This document shows, in pieces, positions 1-6,192 of a stretch of 8,924 nt of DNA. Position 1 is the stretch's first letter. Each line of letters opens with the position of its first letter. Under the pieces are notes generated by a model. The model did no database searches. It was given only the letters and a program-made list of their open reading frames with translations, and was not told the DNA's origin. Source of the stretch: Rhodobacter sp. (GTDB lineage: Bacteria > Pseudomonadota > Alphaproteobacteria > Rhodobacterales > Rhodobacteraceae); assembly GCA_013824045.1 (NCBI GenBank), contig PNND01000379.1, forward strand, positions 1 through 8,924, in the 5' to 3' direction. The translations under genes and the position numbers were made by a program.

Positions 1-470
1 ATTGCCCGCGCCATCCCCACCTGACGCGGCAGCCAATAGGTGCCGCCCGCATCCGGGATCAGCCCGATCCGCGTGAAAGCCTGAATGAAACTGGCGCTCT
101 CACAAGCGATCACCACATCGCAGGCCAGCGCCAGATTGGCCCCCGCGCCCGCCGCCGCCCCGTTCACCGCCGCAATCGTGGGCACCGGGCAATCGTAGAT
201 GGCCTTCAAAAGCGGCTCATACTCTTCGGCCAGAATACGGCCCAGATCCGTCTGCCCAAGCGCCATCGCATCCTGCAGATCCTGCCCCGAACAGAAGGCC
301 CGCCCCGCCCCGGTTAGCACGATGCAACGCGCGCTGACGGATGCCGCCCGGATCGCCGCCAACAACTCGCCCCGCAGGCGCGAAGACAGCGCATTCATCA
401 CCTCGGCCCGGTTCAGGGTGATCGTCGCCACCCCATCCGCCTCTGTCACGGTGATTGTCTCGTAGCTCAT
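1..470 (-). CDS. Enoyl-CoA hydratase/isomerase, PaaG-like (partial, C-terminus outside the window)
   Basis: This is the first 156 residues of a crotonase-superfamily enzyme, cytoplasmic and acting on CoA thioesters. It begins MSYETITVTEADG and is cut by the left window edge; full-length relatives have about 260 residues. Visible family features are the early NRAEVMNALS segment (residues 20-30), the oxyanion-hole region AFCSGQDL (58-65), the second glycine-rich oxyanion segment GAAAGAGANLAL (104-115) and GLIPDAGGTYWLP (136-148). Asp140 sits where PaaG (ring-opening isomerase of the aerobic phenylacetate pathway) has its catalytic Asp and where hydratases usually have Glu, so a PaaG-type isomerase is more likely than a simple hydratase. 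The start at 470 is supported by AGGGAGG at 483-477, six bases upstream. It lies 65 bases downstream of ccmH on the same strand and could be co-transcribed, but no functional link to cytochrome c maturation is evident and no other paa genes are in view. The family call is firm; the exact substrate is not. Confidence 0.9.
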   Translation of the reverse strand, partial: MSYETITVTEADGVATITLNRAEVMNALSSRLRGELLAAIRAASVSARCIVLTGAGRAFCSGQDLQDAMALGQTDLGRILAEEYEPLLKAIYDCPVPTIAAVNGAAAGAGANLALACDVVIACESASFIQAFTRIGLIPDAGGTYWLPRQVGMARA

Positions 471-535
471 GTCGCGCCTCCCTGCTCCCGCGAGCCTAAA
501 GGCAGCTCACGGCAAAGCAAAAGCGCGACGGCGCG

Positions 536-994
536 TCACTCTTTCATAATCTCGGCGACCCGCGCCGCTTCCTCGGCGTTCAGCCCATCCGCGGCCGCCG
601 TTCCCCGCCGCCGGAACGTGACAAAAGCAATGCCCGCGCCTGCAAGCAGCATGGCCGGCCCGGCGATCCACAACAGGATGTTCGCCCCCGTCGCAGGCGG
701 GTTCAGCAGCACATATTCACCATAGCGATCCACCAGAAACGCCACCGCTTCTTCATCCGTATCGCCCGCCACCAGCCGCTCGCGCACCAGAAGCCGCAGG
801 TCACGCGCCAGTTGCGCATCGCTGTCGTCGATGTTCTCCGTCCGGCAGACCAGACAGCGCAGCCCCTTGGACAGCGCCCGCGCGCGCGCCTCCAGCGCCG
901 GATCGGCCAGCATCTCATCGGGTTGCACCGCCAGCACAGGCCCTGCCACTGGCAAGGCCACCGCAAGCATCAGCGCCAGAACAAGGCCCCTCAT
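536..994 (-). CDS. ccmH: Cytochrome c-type biogenesis protein CcmH (Ccl2)
   Basis: CcmH is the membrane-anchored periplasmic thiol oxidoreductase of System I cytochrome c maturation. It handles apocytochrome CXXCH cysteines and works with CcmF in haem ligation. The 152-residue protein has a hydrophobic signal peptide (about residues 1-22, ending near GPVLA), the diagnostic motif LRCLVC (Cys47 and Cys50) followed by RTENIDDSDAQLARDLR, the conserved DRYGEYVLLNPP segment (89-100), and a C-terminal transmembrane helix (about 105-126) followed by RRR. The length fits the short, stand-alone CcmH type, in contrast with the longer E. coli protein that is fused to a CcmI-like domain; ccmI must be elsewhere. 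The longer in-frame reading from 1108 adds 38 Arg/Gly-rich residues lying wholly inside ccmF. The ATG at 994 is preferred because it gives a clean signal peptide, overlaps the ccmF stop as ATGA, and has AGGAG at 1009-1005. Translational coupling to ccmF is likely. Confidence 0.95.
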   Translation of the reverse strand: MRGLVLALMLAVALPVAGPVLAVQPDEMLADPALEARARALSKGLRCLVCRTENIDDSDAQLARDLRLLVRERLVAGDTDEEAVAFLVDRYGEYVLLNPPATGANILLWIAGPAMLLAGAGIAFVTFRRRGTAAADGLNAEEAARVAEIMKE

Positions 995-2967
995 TCCGCC
1001 GGCACTCCTGCGGCCACGGGCTCGCGACGCGCCCCTGCGGCCACGCGGTAGCGCCGGTCCGTCAGGCTCAGCAGGCCACCCAGCGCCATCAGCAGACACC
1101 CCGCCCAAAGCCAGTTGGCAAATGGCTCGATGTAGGACCGCACGGCCCAGCCACCGTTCTCCTGCGGATCGCCGATCACCAGATAGATGTCGCGCAGGAA
1201 GCCGTAATCGATCGCCGCCTCGGTCGTGGGCATCCCGGCCACCGGATAGATGCGCTTCTCCGGGAACAGCGTCACGACCTCATCCCCATCGCGCGTCACC
1301 CGCATCTCGGCCATGGTGGATTGGTAATTCGGCCCCGCCACCTCGCGCACATCGACCAGCGTCACCTCATAGGCGCCCAGCGCATAGCTGCCACCGACGG
1401 GCACCACGCGGATATCCTCGGTCTTCCACGCCAGCATGGCCGACACGGCAAAGATCGTGACACCCAAGCCCCCATGGGAAACCGCCTTGCCCCAATCCGC
1501 CCGCGGCAACCGCGCCAGCCGCGCGAACCGCCCTGACAGCGCCCCGCGCCCCGTCCGCGTCCACAGGTCAACCAGTGCGCCACCCACGACCCAAATCCCA
1601 AGGATCACGCCGACCGGCCCCAGCGCGCTCCGCCCCGTCTGCATAGCCCAGACCAGCGCCCCGAGCGAGATCGACAGCAGCGCCACCGGCCACAAGGGCC
1701 GCAACGCCCGTCCGACATCGCCACGCTTCCATGGCATCATCGCGCCAAAGGGCAGGATCATCGCCAAGGCCACGACAAAGGGGGAAAAGGCCGCGTTGAA
1801 GAACGGCTCGCCCACACTCAATTTGCGGTCAAAGACCAGTTCCGCCACCAGCGGCCAGATCGTGCCGAAGAAAACCACAAAGGCCGACACCGCCAGCAGG
1901 ATATTGTTGGCCACCAGCGCGCTTTCACGGCTCACAGTGCCGAACACGCCCTTCGCCTCCATCGATCCGGCCCGCGCTGCGAACAGCGTCAACGCCCCGC
2001 CCATGAACACCCCAAGGATCAGCAGGATGAACACCCCCCGATCCGGATCATTGGCAAACGCGTGAACCGACGTGATCACCCCCGACCGCACGATGAACGT
2101 CCCGATCAGCGAAAAACCAAAGGCAAGGATCGCTAGCAGGATCGTCCAAGCCTTCAGGCTTTCCCGCTTTTCCACCACGATGGCCGAATGCAGCAAAGCC
2201 GCCGCCAAAAGCCAGGGCATGAAGCTCGCATTCTCGACCGGGTCCCAGAACCAGAACCCGCCCCAGCCAAGCTCATAATAGGCCCACCACGACCCCAGCG
2301 CGATCCCGATGGTCAGGAAGACCCAGGCCGCCAACGTCCAGGGCCGCACCCACCGCCCCCAGGCCGCGTCCACCCGCCCCTCGATCAGCGCCGCCACCGC
2401 GAAACTGAACGACATCGAAAGCCCGACATAGCCGAGGTAGAGGAACGGCGGATGGAAGGCCAAACCGGGGTCTTGCAGCAGCGGGTTCAGATCCTGCCCA
2501 TCCAGCGGCGGAATCTCCAGCCGCAGGAACGGGTTCGACGTCAGCAGCATGAACAGCAGGAAGGCCACCCCGATCATCCCCTGCACCGCCAGCACCCGCG
2601 CCTTCAGTTGCGGCGGCAGGTTCTGCCCGAACCACACCGCGCAGGCCCCGAACAGCGCCAAGATCAACACCCACAGCAGAAGCGACCCCTCATGGTTCCC
2701 CCACACCCCGGAAATCTTGTAGAGCATGGGTTTAAGCGTGTGCGAATTGCCCACCACCAGCGACAGCGAAAAATCCGACACCACAAAGGCATAGGTCAGC
2801 GCCGCAAAGGAAAACCCGATCAGCAGGAACTGCGCCACCGCCGCCGGATCGCCCACCGCCATCCACGCCGCATTGCGCCGCTCTGCCCCCACCAACGGCA
2901 CGATCGACTGGATCATCGCCACCGCCAGCGCCAGGATCAGCGCAAAATGCCCAAGCTCAACAATCAC
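991..2967 (-). CDS. ccmF: Haem lyase CcmF (cytochrome c-type biogenesis)
   Basis: CcmF is the large integral membrane protein that takes haem from holo-CcmE and attaches it covalently to apocytochrome c in the periplasm, together with CcmH and CcmI. The 658-residue protein is strongly hydrophobic with many predicted membrane segments. It contains the tryptophan-rich WWD domain, GSWWAYYELGWGGFWFW (225-241) followed by DPVENASFMPW. The four haem-ligand histidines described for CcmF appear as His172 (AFHPP), His260 (LLHSA), His302 (SVHAF) and His498 (SHGG); His92 lies in the conserved WGNHEGS. The start is a GTG at 2967, with GGGAGG at 2980-2975 and a 7-base spacer, giving fMet-IVELGHFALILA, the usual CcmF N-terminus. 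The open frame continues 47 codons upstream to an ATG at 3108, but that extension is polar and that ATG lies inside an intergenic repeat. ccmH follows with an ATGA overlap. ccmE, the haem donor, is not directly upstream; an Lrp-type gene is. Confidence 0.96.
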   Translation of the reverse strand: MIVELGHFALILALAVAMIQSIVPLVGAERRNAAWMAVGDPAAVAQFLLIGFSFAALTYAFVVSDFSLSLVVGNSHTLKPMLYKISGVWGNHEGSLLLWVLILALFGACAVWFGQNLPPQLKARVLAVQGMIGVAFLLFMLLTSNPFLRLEIPPLDGQDLNPLLQDPGLAFHPPFLYLGYVGLSMSFSFAVAALIEGRVDAAWGRWVRPWTLAAWVFLTIGIALGSWWAYYELGWGGFWFWDPVENASFMPWLLAAALLHSAIVVEKRESLKAWTILLAILAFGFSLIGTFIVRSGVITSVHAFANDPDRGVFILLILGVFMGGALTLFAARAGSMEAKGVFGTVSRESALVANNILLAVSAFVVFFGTIWPLVAELVFDRKLSVGEPFFNAAFSPFVVALAMILPFGAMMPWKRGDVGRALRPLWPVALLSISLGALVWAMQTGRSALGPVGVILGIWVVGGALVDLWTRTGRGALSGRFARLARLPRADWGKAVSHGGLGVTIFAVSAMLAWKTEDIRVVPVGGSYALGAYEVTLVDVREVAGPNYQSTMAEMRVTRDGDEVVTLFPEKRIYPVAGMPTTEAAIDYGFLRDIYLVIGDPQENGGWAVRSYIEPFANWLWAGCLLMALGGLLSLTDRRYRVAAGARREPVAAGVPAE

Positions 2968-2974
2968 CGGCAGG

Positions 2975-2980
2975 CCTCCC
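2975..2980 (-). promoter_or_regulatory. Shine-Dalgarno sequence that fixes the ccmF GTG start
   Basis: GGGAGG on the minus strand lies seven bases before the GTG at 2967-2965. It decides the start of ccmF against the longer reading from 3108, for which no comparable ribosome binding site is visible. Confidence 0.8.
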
Positions 2981-2995
2981 AATATCTCTGCGCGA

Positions 2996-3024
2996 ACAAT
3001 AGGCGCATTCTGCGCCCACTCCAA
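2996..3024 (-). promoter_or_regulatory. Candidate ccmFH promoter with an inverted repeat in its spacer
   Basis: On the minus strand TTGGAG (3024-3019) and TATTGT (3001-2996) are 17 bases apart, about 30 bases upstream of the ccmF GTG. The -10 matches the sigma-70 consensus at four of six positions and the -35 at three of six, so this is only a candidate. The spacer is almost filled by a perfect 6-base inverted repeat, GGCGCA/TGCGCC (3002-3007 and 3011-3016, separated by three bases), which could be an operator or a chance GC palindrome. A separate promoter makes sense because a terminator-like hairpin stands between the upstream regulator gene and ccmF. Confidence 0.35.
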
Positions 3025-3102
3025 TGGCCTGCGCGCCCCTGACGCAGGCCCATACGCAGGTTTGATCAGCCTTGGACCCATCCTGCCAGAACTCGGCAAA
3101 GC

Positions 3103-3159
3103 CTTCATCTTCTCTGCCGCAAATATCCTCTGGGGGTCCGGGGGGCGAAGCGCCCCCGG
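3103..3159 (-). repeat. Intergenic hairpin repeat, copy A (downstream of the Lrp-family gene)
   Basis: Read on the minus strand, a GC hairpin is followed by GGACCCCC, AG, GGATATTTG and finally AAGATGAAG. The same order of blocks recurs at 5754-5710 (copy B). I recall hairpin elements of this form, ending in GGACCCC, a TATTT block and AAGATGAAG, between genes in Rhodobacterales genomes; that is memory, not a search. Copy A begins 16 bases after the stop codon of the Lrp-family gene. The in-frame ATG at 3108 that would lengthen ccmF lies within the terminal AAGATGAAG block, which argues that it is not a real start. Confidence 0.7.
3138..3159 (-). terminator. Terminator-like hairpin after the Lrp-family gene
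   Basis: GGGGGCG (3141-3147) pairs perfectly with CGCCCCC (3151-3157) around a three-base AAG loop (CTT on the minus strand). An outer CC/GG pairing is possible if one G is bulged. There is no immediate U-run; the first T-rich block on the minus strand (ATATTT) is about a dozen bases after the stem. Its position just past the regulator's stop codon suggests a weak intrinsic terminator or an mRNA 3'-end stabiliser. Confidence 0.5.
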
Positions 3160-3174
3160 CGGCAGCCCCCCGCG

Positions 3175-3609
3175 CTAGCGCCGCCCCGCCTTGCGAGTCG
3201 ACAAAAGCAGGTTCGTCTCCGACACGGTCACCCCCTCCATGGCGCGGATCCGATGGATCGTCTCATCCAGCTCCAAAAGCGTCTGCGTCCCCAGCTCCAC
3301 AATCACATCCCACCGCCCATTGGTCGAATGCACCGCCTGCACCTGCGGCAGGCCGCCCAGCCGCGCCATGATCTTCTCGCCGCCCCGCCCCTCGATCCCG
3401 ATCATCATCAACCCCCGCACCGGCGACGGCGTCACATCCCCCCGCGTCAACACGGTAAACCCCGCGATATCCCCCCGCGCCGTCAACCGCTCCATCCGCG
3501 CCCGCACGGTGGCCCGGCTCAGCCCCAGCCGCTCGGCCAGATCGGACAGCGCCGCCCGCCCGTCGCGCCGCAACTCGGCCACCAGACGCTGATCCGTTTC
3601 ATCCATCAT
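3175..3609 (-). CDS. Lrp/AsnC-family transcriptional regulator (probable arginine/ornithine catabolism regulator)
   Basis: This is a 144-residue DNA-binding regulator of the Lrp/AsnC (feast/famine) family, cytoplasmic and probably oligomeric. It opens with MMDETDQRLVAELRRDGR, the usual family N-terminus. A winged helix-turn-helix follows at about 18-45 (LSDLAERLGLSRATVRARME), then a RAM ligand-binding/oligomerisation domain at about 65-138 containing the NGRWD turn (97-101) that corresponds to the family's conserved Gly-x-x-Asp region. The ATG at 3609 is chosen because GGAG lies nine bases upstream and the protein then begins at the normal place. The longer reading from 3675 would add 22 residues encoded by the operator palindrome. 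The gene is divergent from the arginase-ornithine cyclodeaminase operon with 104 bases between start codons, so control of that operon, with arginine or ornithine as ligand, is a good inference but is not shown by the sequence. Autoregulation through the same palindrome is likely. Confidence 0.93.
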   Translation of the reverse strand: MMDETDQRLVAELRRDGRAALSDLAERLGLSRATVRARMERLTARGDIAGFTVLTRGDVTPSPVRGLMMIGIEGRGGEKIMARLGGLPQVQAVHSTNGRWDVIVELGTQTLLELDETIHRIRAMEGVTVSETNLLLSTRKAGRR

Positions 3610-3625
3610 GGTCACTCGCTCCGCC

Positions 3626-3660
3626 GTTATGGTCAATACCTTGTCCATATTGACCATAAC
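3626..3660. promoter_or_regulatory. Candidate Lrp-type operator: 13-bp perfect inverted repeat with a third box
   Basis: GTTATGGTCAATA (3626-3638) and TATTGACCATAAC (3648-3660) form a perfect 13-base inverted repeat separated by nine bases, with arm centres 22 bases (about two helical turns) apart. A nine-base box, TATGGWCAA, occurs three times: on the plus strand at 3628-3636 and on the minus strand at 3641-3649 and 3650-3658, the last two directly abutting. The site is AT-rich against GC-rich surroundings and lies between two divergent start codons. It is therefore the best candidate binding site for the divergent Lrp-family protein. TTGACC at 3650-3655 could serve as a -35 for the arginase gene, but no convincing -10 follows, so promoters are not assigned. 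Confidence 0.8.
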
Positions 3661-3713
3661 AACGCTGGATTCCACCGCAAGCCGGAAAGACCCTGCCGAT
3701 CAAGGAGACTCCC

Positions 3714-4640
3714 ATGCCCAACACCATCCTCATCGGCGCGCCCATCGACAGCGGCCAGCGCTATCCCGGCTGCCTCATGGGCCCTGCCGCTTATCGCGTC
3801 GCAGGCCTTGCCCATTCCCTCCGCGCGTTGGGCCACGGGGTCGAAGATTGGGGCGATGTCGCCCTGCCCGATCTGGAACCGGTCACCTGCGCCAACCCTG
3901 CGGTGCATTCGCTGGCCGAAACCCTCGGCTGGACCCAGATCCTCGCCGACCGTGTCGACGACGCGCTGTCGCAGAACGGCCTGCCGATCATCCTCGGCGG
4001 CGATCACTCCCTCGCGCTCGGCACCGTCTCGGGTGCCGCCGCCTTCGCCAAACGGCAGGACCGCCCCCTGTTCCTCCTCTGGCTCGACGCGCATTCCGAT
4101 TTCCACACGCCCATGACCACCACCTCGGGCAACCTGCACGGCACGCCAGTGGCCTATATCGCGGGGCGTGATGGGTTCGACGCCTTCCCCCCCTTCCCGG
4201 CCCCAATCCCGCCACAGAACATTTGCCTTTACGGCATCCGCTCGGTGGACCCCGCCGAACATGCCGCCCTCCTCACCCATGACATCGCCATAAACGACAT
4301 GCGCGTGCTTGATGAGATGGGCATCGTCGCCCCGCTGCGCGCCTTCCTCGACCGCGTCCGCGCGGCGGGCGGGATGCTGCATGTCTCGCTGGATGTCGAT
4401 TTCCTCGATCCCTCCATCGCCCCCGCCGTCGGCACCACCGTCCCCGGCGGCACCACTTTCCGCGAGGCGCATCTGGTGATGGAACTTCTCCACGAATCCG
4501 CCCTCGTCACCTCGCTCGATCTGGTGGAGTTGAACCCCTTCCTCGATGAACGTGGCCGCACCGCGCGGCTGATGGTCGATCTCGTGGCCTCCCTCATGGG
4601 CCGCAAGGTGTTCGACCGCCCAACCCGGGGGCATATGTGA
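3714..4640 (+). CDS. rocF: Arginase
   Basis: Arginase hydrolyses L-arginine to L-ornithine and urea in the cytoplasm, using a two-manganese centre. All metal-ligand motifs of the ureohydrolase family are present in the 308-residue protein: GGDHS (95-99, ligand His98), DAHSD (125-129, Asp125, His127, Asp129) and SLDVDFLDP (225-233, Asp227, Asp229). SGNLHG (138-143) carries the arginase substrate-binding Ser/Asn and catalytic His142, and VELNP (271-275) supplies Glu272. The SGNLHG segment and the adjoining ornithine cyclodeaminase favour arginase over agmatinase or formimidoylglutamase. One difference is His131 where the human enzyme has Asn130, a residue near the substrate carboxylate; I recall this in other alphaproteobacterial arginases but cannot check it. 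AAGGAG at 3702-3707 supports the ATG. The stop codon overlaps the next gene's start (TGATG), so the two form an operon, probably controlled through the palindrome at 3626-3660. The symbol follows bacterial usage; arcA or argI would also be used. Confidence 0.95.
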   Translation: MPNTILIGAPIDSGQRYPGCLMGPAAYRVAGLAHSLRALGHGVEDWGDVALPDLEPVTCANPAVHSLAETLGWTQILADRVDDALSQNGLPIILGGDHSLALGTVSGAAAFAKRQDRPLFLLWLDAHSDFHTPMTTTSGNLHGTPVAYIAGRDGFDAFPPFPAPIPPQNICLYGIRSVDPAEHAALLTHDIAINDMRVLDEMGIVAPLRAFLDRVRAAGGMLHVSLDVDFLDPSIAPAVGTTVPGGTTFREAHLVMELLHESALVTSLDLVELNPFLDERGRTARLMVDLVASLMGRKVFDRPTRGHM

Positions 4641-5668
4641 TGCTGAACCTCGTTCCCTTCGTCTCGGTCGACCGGATGATGAAACTCGTCCACCATATCG
4701 GGATCGACCGTGTCCTCACCGACCTCGCAACCGCGATCGAGGCCGATTTCCTGCGCTGGGGCCAATTCGACAAGACCCCCCGCATCGCCTCTCATTCCGA
4801 TGTCGGCGTGATCGAACTGATGCCCACCTCGGATGGCGAAACCTACGGGTTCAAATACGTCAACGGCCACCCGTCCAACATGAAGCGCGGGTTGCAAACC
4901 GTTACTGCTTTTGGCCTTCTGGCCGATGTCGAAACCGGCTACCCGGTCCTCTTGTCGGAAATGACCATCCTCACCGCGCTGCGGACCGCCGCGACCAGCG
5001 CGATGGCCGCCAAATGGCTGGCTCCGCGCGGTGCCACCACCATGGCCCTCATCGGCAATGGCGCGCAGGCCGAATTTCAGGCGCTGGCCTTCAAGGCCGT
5101 CTGCGGCATAACCGAGGTCCGCCTTTACGATATCGACCCCGCCGCCACGCTGAAATGCGCCCGCAATCTCGAAGGGCGGGGCCTCACCATCACCGCCTGC
5201 CGCACGGCGGAAGAGGCGATCCTCGGCGCGCAGATCATCACCACCGTCACAGCGGACAAGACGAATGCCACGATCCTGACCGACAACATGGTGGGCTCCG
5301 GCGTGCATATCAACGGCGTGGGCGGCGATTGCCCCGGCAAGACGGAACTGCACCGCGACATCCTCATGCGCTCTTCCATCTTCGTCGAATACCCGCCCCA
5401 GACGCGGGTCGAGGGCGAGATCCAGCAGCTTGCCCCAGATCACCCCGTCACCGAGCTGTGGCAGGTCATCGCGGGCCAGACGCAGGGCCGCACGGACAAC
5501 ACTCAGGTCACCCTCTTCGACTCCGTCGGCTTCGCGATCGAGGACTTCTCGGCCCTGAACTACATCCGCTCCAAACTGGCAGAGACGGGCCTTTACGAAG
5601 ACCTCGACATGATCGCCGACCCCGACGACCCGCGCGATCTTTTCGGCATGCTCCTGCGCGCCGCATGA
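4640..5668 (+). CDS. ocd: Ornithine cyclodeaminase
   Basis: Ornithine cyclodeaminase converts L-ornithine directly to L-proline and ammonia using bound NAD+, completing arginine-to-proline catabolism after arginase. The 342-residue protein belongs to the OCD/mu-crystallin family. FKYVNGHP (71-78) contains the conserved substrate-region Lys72. GNGAQAEF (139-146) is the NAD-binding turn, and YDIDP (163-167) ends the following strand with the expected acidic residues. GGDCPGKTELH (228-238) includes Asp230, the position of the catalytic Asp in the Pseudomonas enzyme. DSVGFAIEDFSAL (294-306) is a C-terminal family signature. The GDCPGKTELH segment favours a true ornithine cyclodeaminase over alanine dehydrogenase or ketimine reductase members of the family. 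The ATG at 4640 shares its A with the arginase stop (TGATG). A GTG one codon earlier is equally possible and would add one residue. Only a weak G-rich ribosome binding site precedes it, so translational coupling to arginase is likely. Confidence 0.95.
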   Translation: MLNLVPFVSVDRMMKLVHHIGIDRVLTDLATAIEADFLRWGQFDKTPRIASHSDVGVIELMPTSDGETYGFKYVNGHPSNMKRGLQTVTAFGLLADVETGYPVLLSEMTILTALRTAATSAMAAKWLAPRGATTMALIGNGAQAEFQALAFKAVCGITEVRLYDIDPAATLKCARNLEGRGLTITACRTAEEAILGAQIITTVTADKTNATILTDNMVGSGVHINGVGGDCPGKTELHRDILMRSSIFVEYPPQTRVEGEIQQLAPDHPVTELWQVIAGQTQGRTDNTQVTLFDSVGFAIEDFSALNYIRSKLAETGLYEDLDMIADPDDPRDLFGMLLRAA

Positions 5669-5682
5669 CCGGGCCGGATAAA

Positions 5683-5704
5683 CGGATCGCACATAAGTGA
5701 TCCG
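5683..5704 (+). terminator. Hairpin immediately after ocd
   Basis: CGGATCGC (5683-5690) pairs with GTGATCCG (5697-5704) over eight bases including one G-U pair, closing a six-base ACATAA loop, 14 bases past the ocd stop codon. A competing longer-range pairing, GCCGGAT (5673-5679) with ATCCGGC (5700-5706), uses part of the same right arm. No U-run follows, so it may be a Rho-assisted terminator or a 3'-end protecting structure for the arginase-ocd mRNA. Confidence 0.55.
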
Positions 5705-5709
5705 GCTGA

Positions 5710-5754
5710 CTTCATCTTGGCAAAAATACCCTGGGGTCCGGGGTGAAACCCCGG
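5710..5754 (-). repeat. Intergenic hairpin repeat, copy B (between convergent ocd and usg)
   Basis: Minus-strand reading gives a hairpin, CCGGGG (5738-5743) with CCCCGG (5749-5754), extendable by a T-A pair to leave a GAA loop on the plus strand. It is followed by ACCCCAGGG, TATTTTTGCC and AAGATGAAG. The block order matches copy A at 3159-3103, in the same orientation. On the minus strand the T5 run lies about ten bases after the stem, so this copy resembles an intrinsic terminator for usg, whose stop codon is 105 bases upstream. In the plus direction no T-rich tail follows the stem, but the hairpin could still protect ocd mRNA. Confidence 0.7.
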
Positions 5755-5819
5755 GTCTCTCCACCAGAGAAACCCTCTCCAAATCCCTTCACAACCGCCC
5801 GCCGCGTGCATACGCCCGT

Positions 5820-5845
5820 CTGCACTGCGCGGCTGCACTGCGCTG
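5820..5845. repeat. Two tandem 13-base units
   Basis: CTGCACTGCGCGG (5820-5832) is followed directly by CTGCACTGCGCTG (5833-5845), matching at 12 of 13 positions. It lies 14 bases downstream of the usg stop codon in the convergent intergenic region. No function is apparent; a small slippage duplication is the simplest explanation. The rest of 5755-5858 shows no open frame or structure I can support. Confidence 0.55.
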
Positions 5846-5858
5846 CTGAACGCCGAAT

Positions 5859-6140
5859 TCAATGCAGCCGGAACTCGCCCACCACGTTGCGCCACTCTCC
5901 GGGGCTGATCAGCTTGCGATGGGTGAACCGCACGGAATGCAGCGGCCCCTCGATCTTTTCGTGCCAGAATTCGATGAACCGGAACAGTTCCGGGTAATCC
6001 GGGGCCAGATCGTAGTTCTGCCAGACGAAGGTATTGAGAACATTACGATAATCCGGCATGCGGTAAAAGAACTCGGCCGTCGTCAAACCATATCCTTTCA
6101 GCATCAACTCGGTCTCGCTCCGGTCACAGTGCAGGGTCAT
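5859..6140 (-). CDS. usg: Usg family protein
   Basis: This is a 93-residue member of the Usg family, a small conserved protein found mainly in alphaproteobacteria and named from a gene upstream of a trp gene; its biochemical function is not established. Characteristic segments are LKGYGLTTAEFFYRMPDYR (14-32), TFVWQNYDLAPDYPEL (37-52) and FIEFWHEKIEGPLHSVRF (55-72), rich in aromatic residues and matching the family pattern as I remember it. There is no signal peptide or membrane segment, so it is probably cytoplasmic. The ATG at 6140 is supported by a strong AAGGAGG at 6152-6146, five bases upstream. The gene is divergent from gyrA and convergent with ocd, so it is probably monocistronic; no trp genes are in view. 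Copy B of the hairpin repeat lies downstream and may terminate it. Confidence 0.87.
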   Translation of the reverse strand: MTLHCDRSETELMLKGYGLTTAEFFYRMPDYRNVLNTFVWQNYDLAPDYPELFRFIEFWHEKIEGPLHSVRFTHRKLISPGEWRNVVGEFRLH

Positions 6141-6192
6141 GCGCGCCTCCTTGTTTGCCCCCCGTGCAAAGCGTGCCTTGATTCGGATTTTC

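Noticed and set aside
2188..3042. 284-codon plus-strand frame opposite ccmF
   Set aside because: It is extremely rich in Arg, Gln, His and Pro, the expected complement of a GC-rich membrane protein gene, and ccmF is clear on the minus strand. The shorter plus-strand frames at 831-1460 and 1436-2065 are rejected for the same reason.
3610..3675. 22-residue N-terminal extension of the Lrp-family regulator
   Set aside because: The extension is encoded by the inverted repeat and lacks family similarity. The family's normal N-terminus begins at 3609 with a ribosome binding site.
3633..5782. 333- and 517-codon frames antisense to arginase and ocd
   Set aside because: Both are complements of well-supported coding sequence with full catalytic motifs on the plus strand. 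The antisense proteins show composition bias but no domain, and they cross the real gene boundaries and the operator or hairpins.
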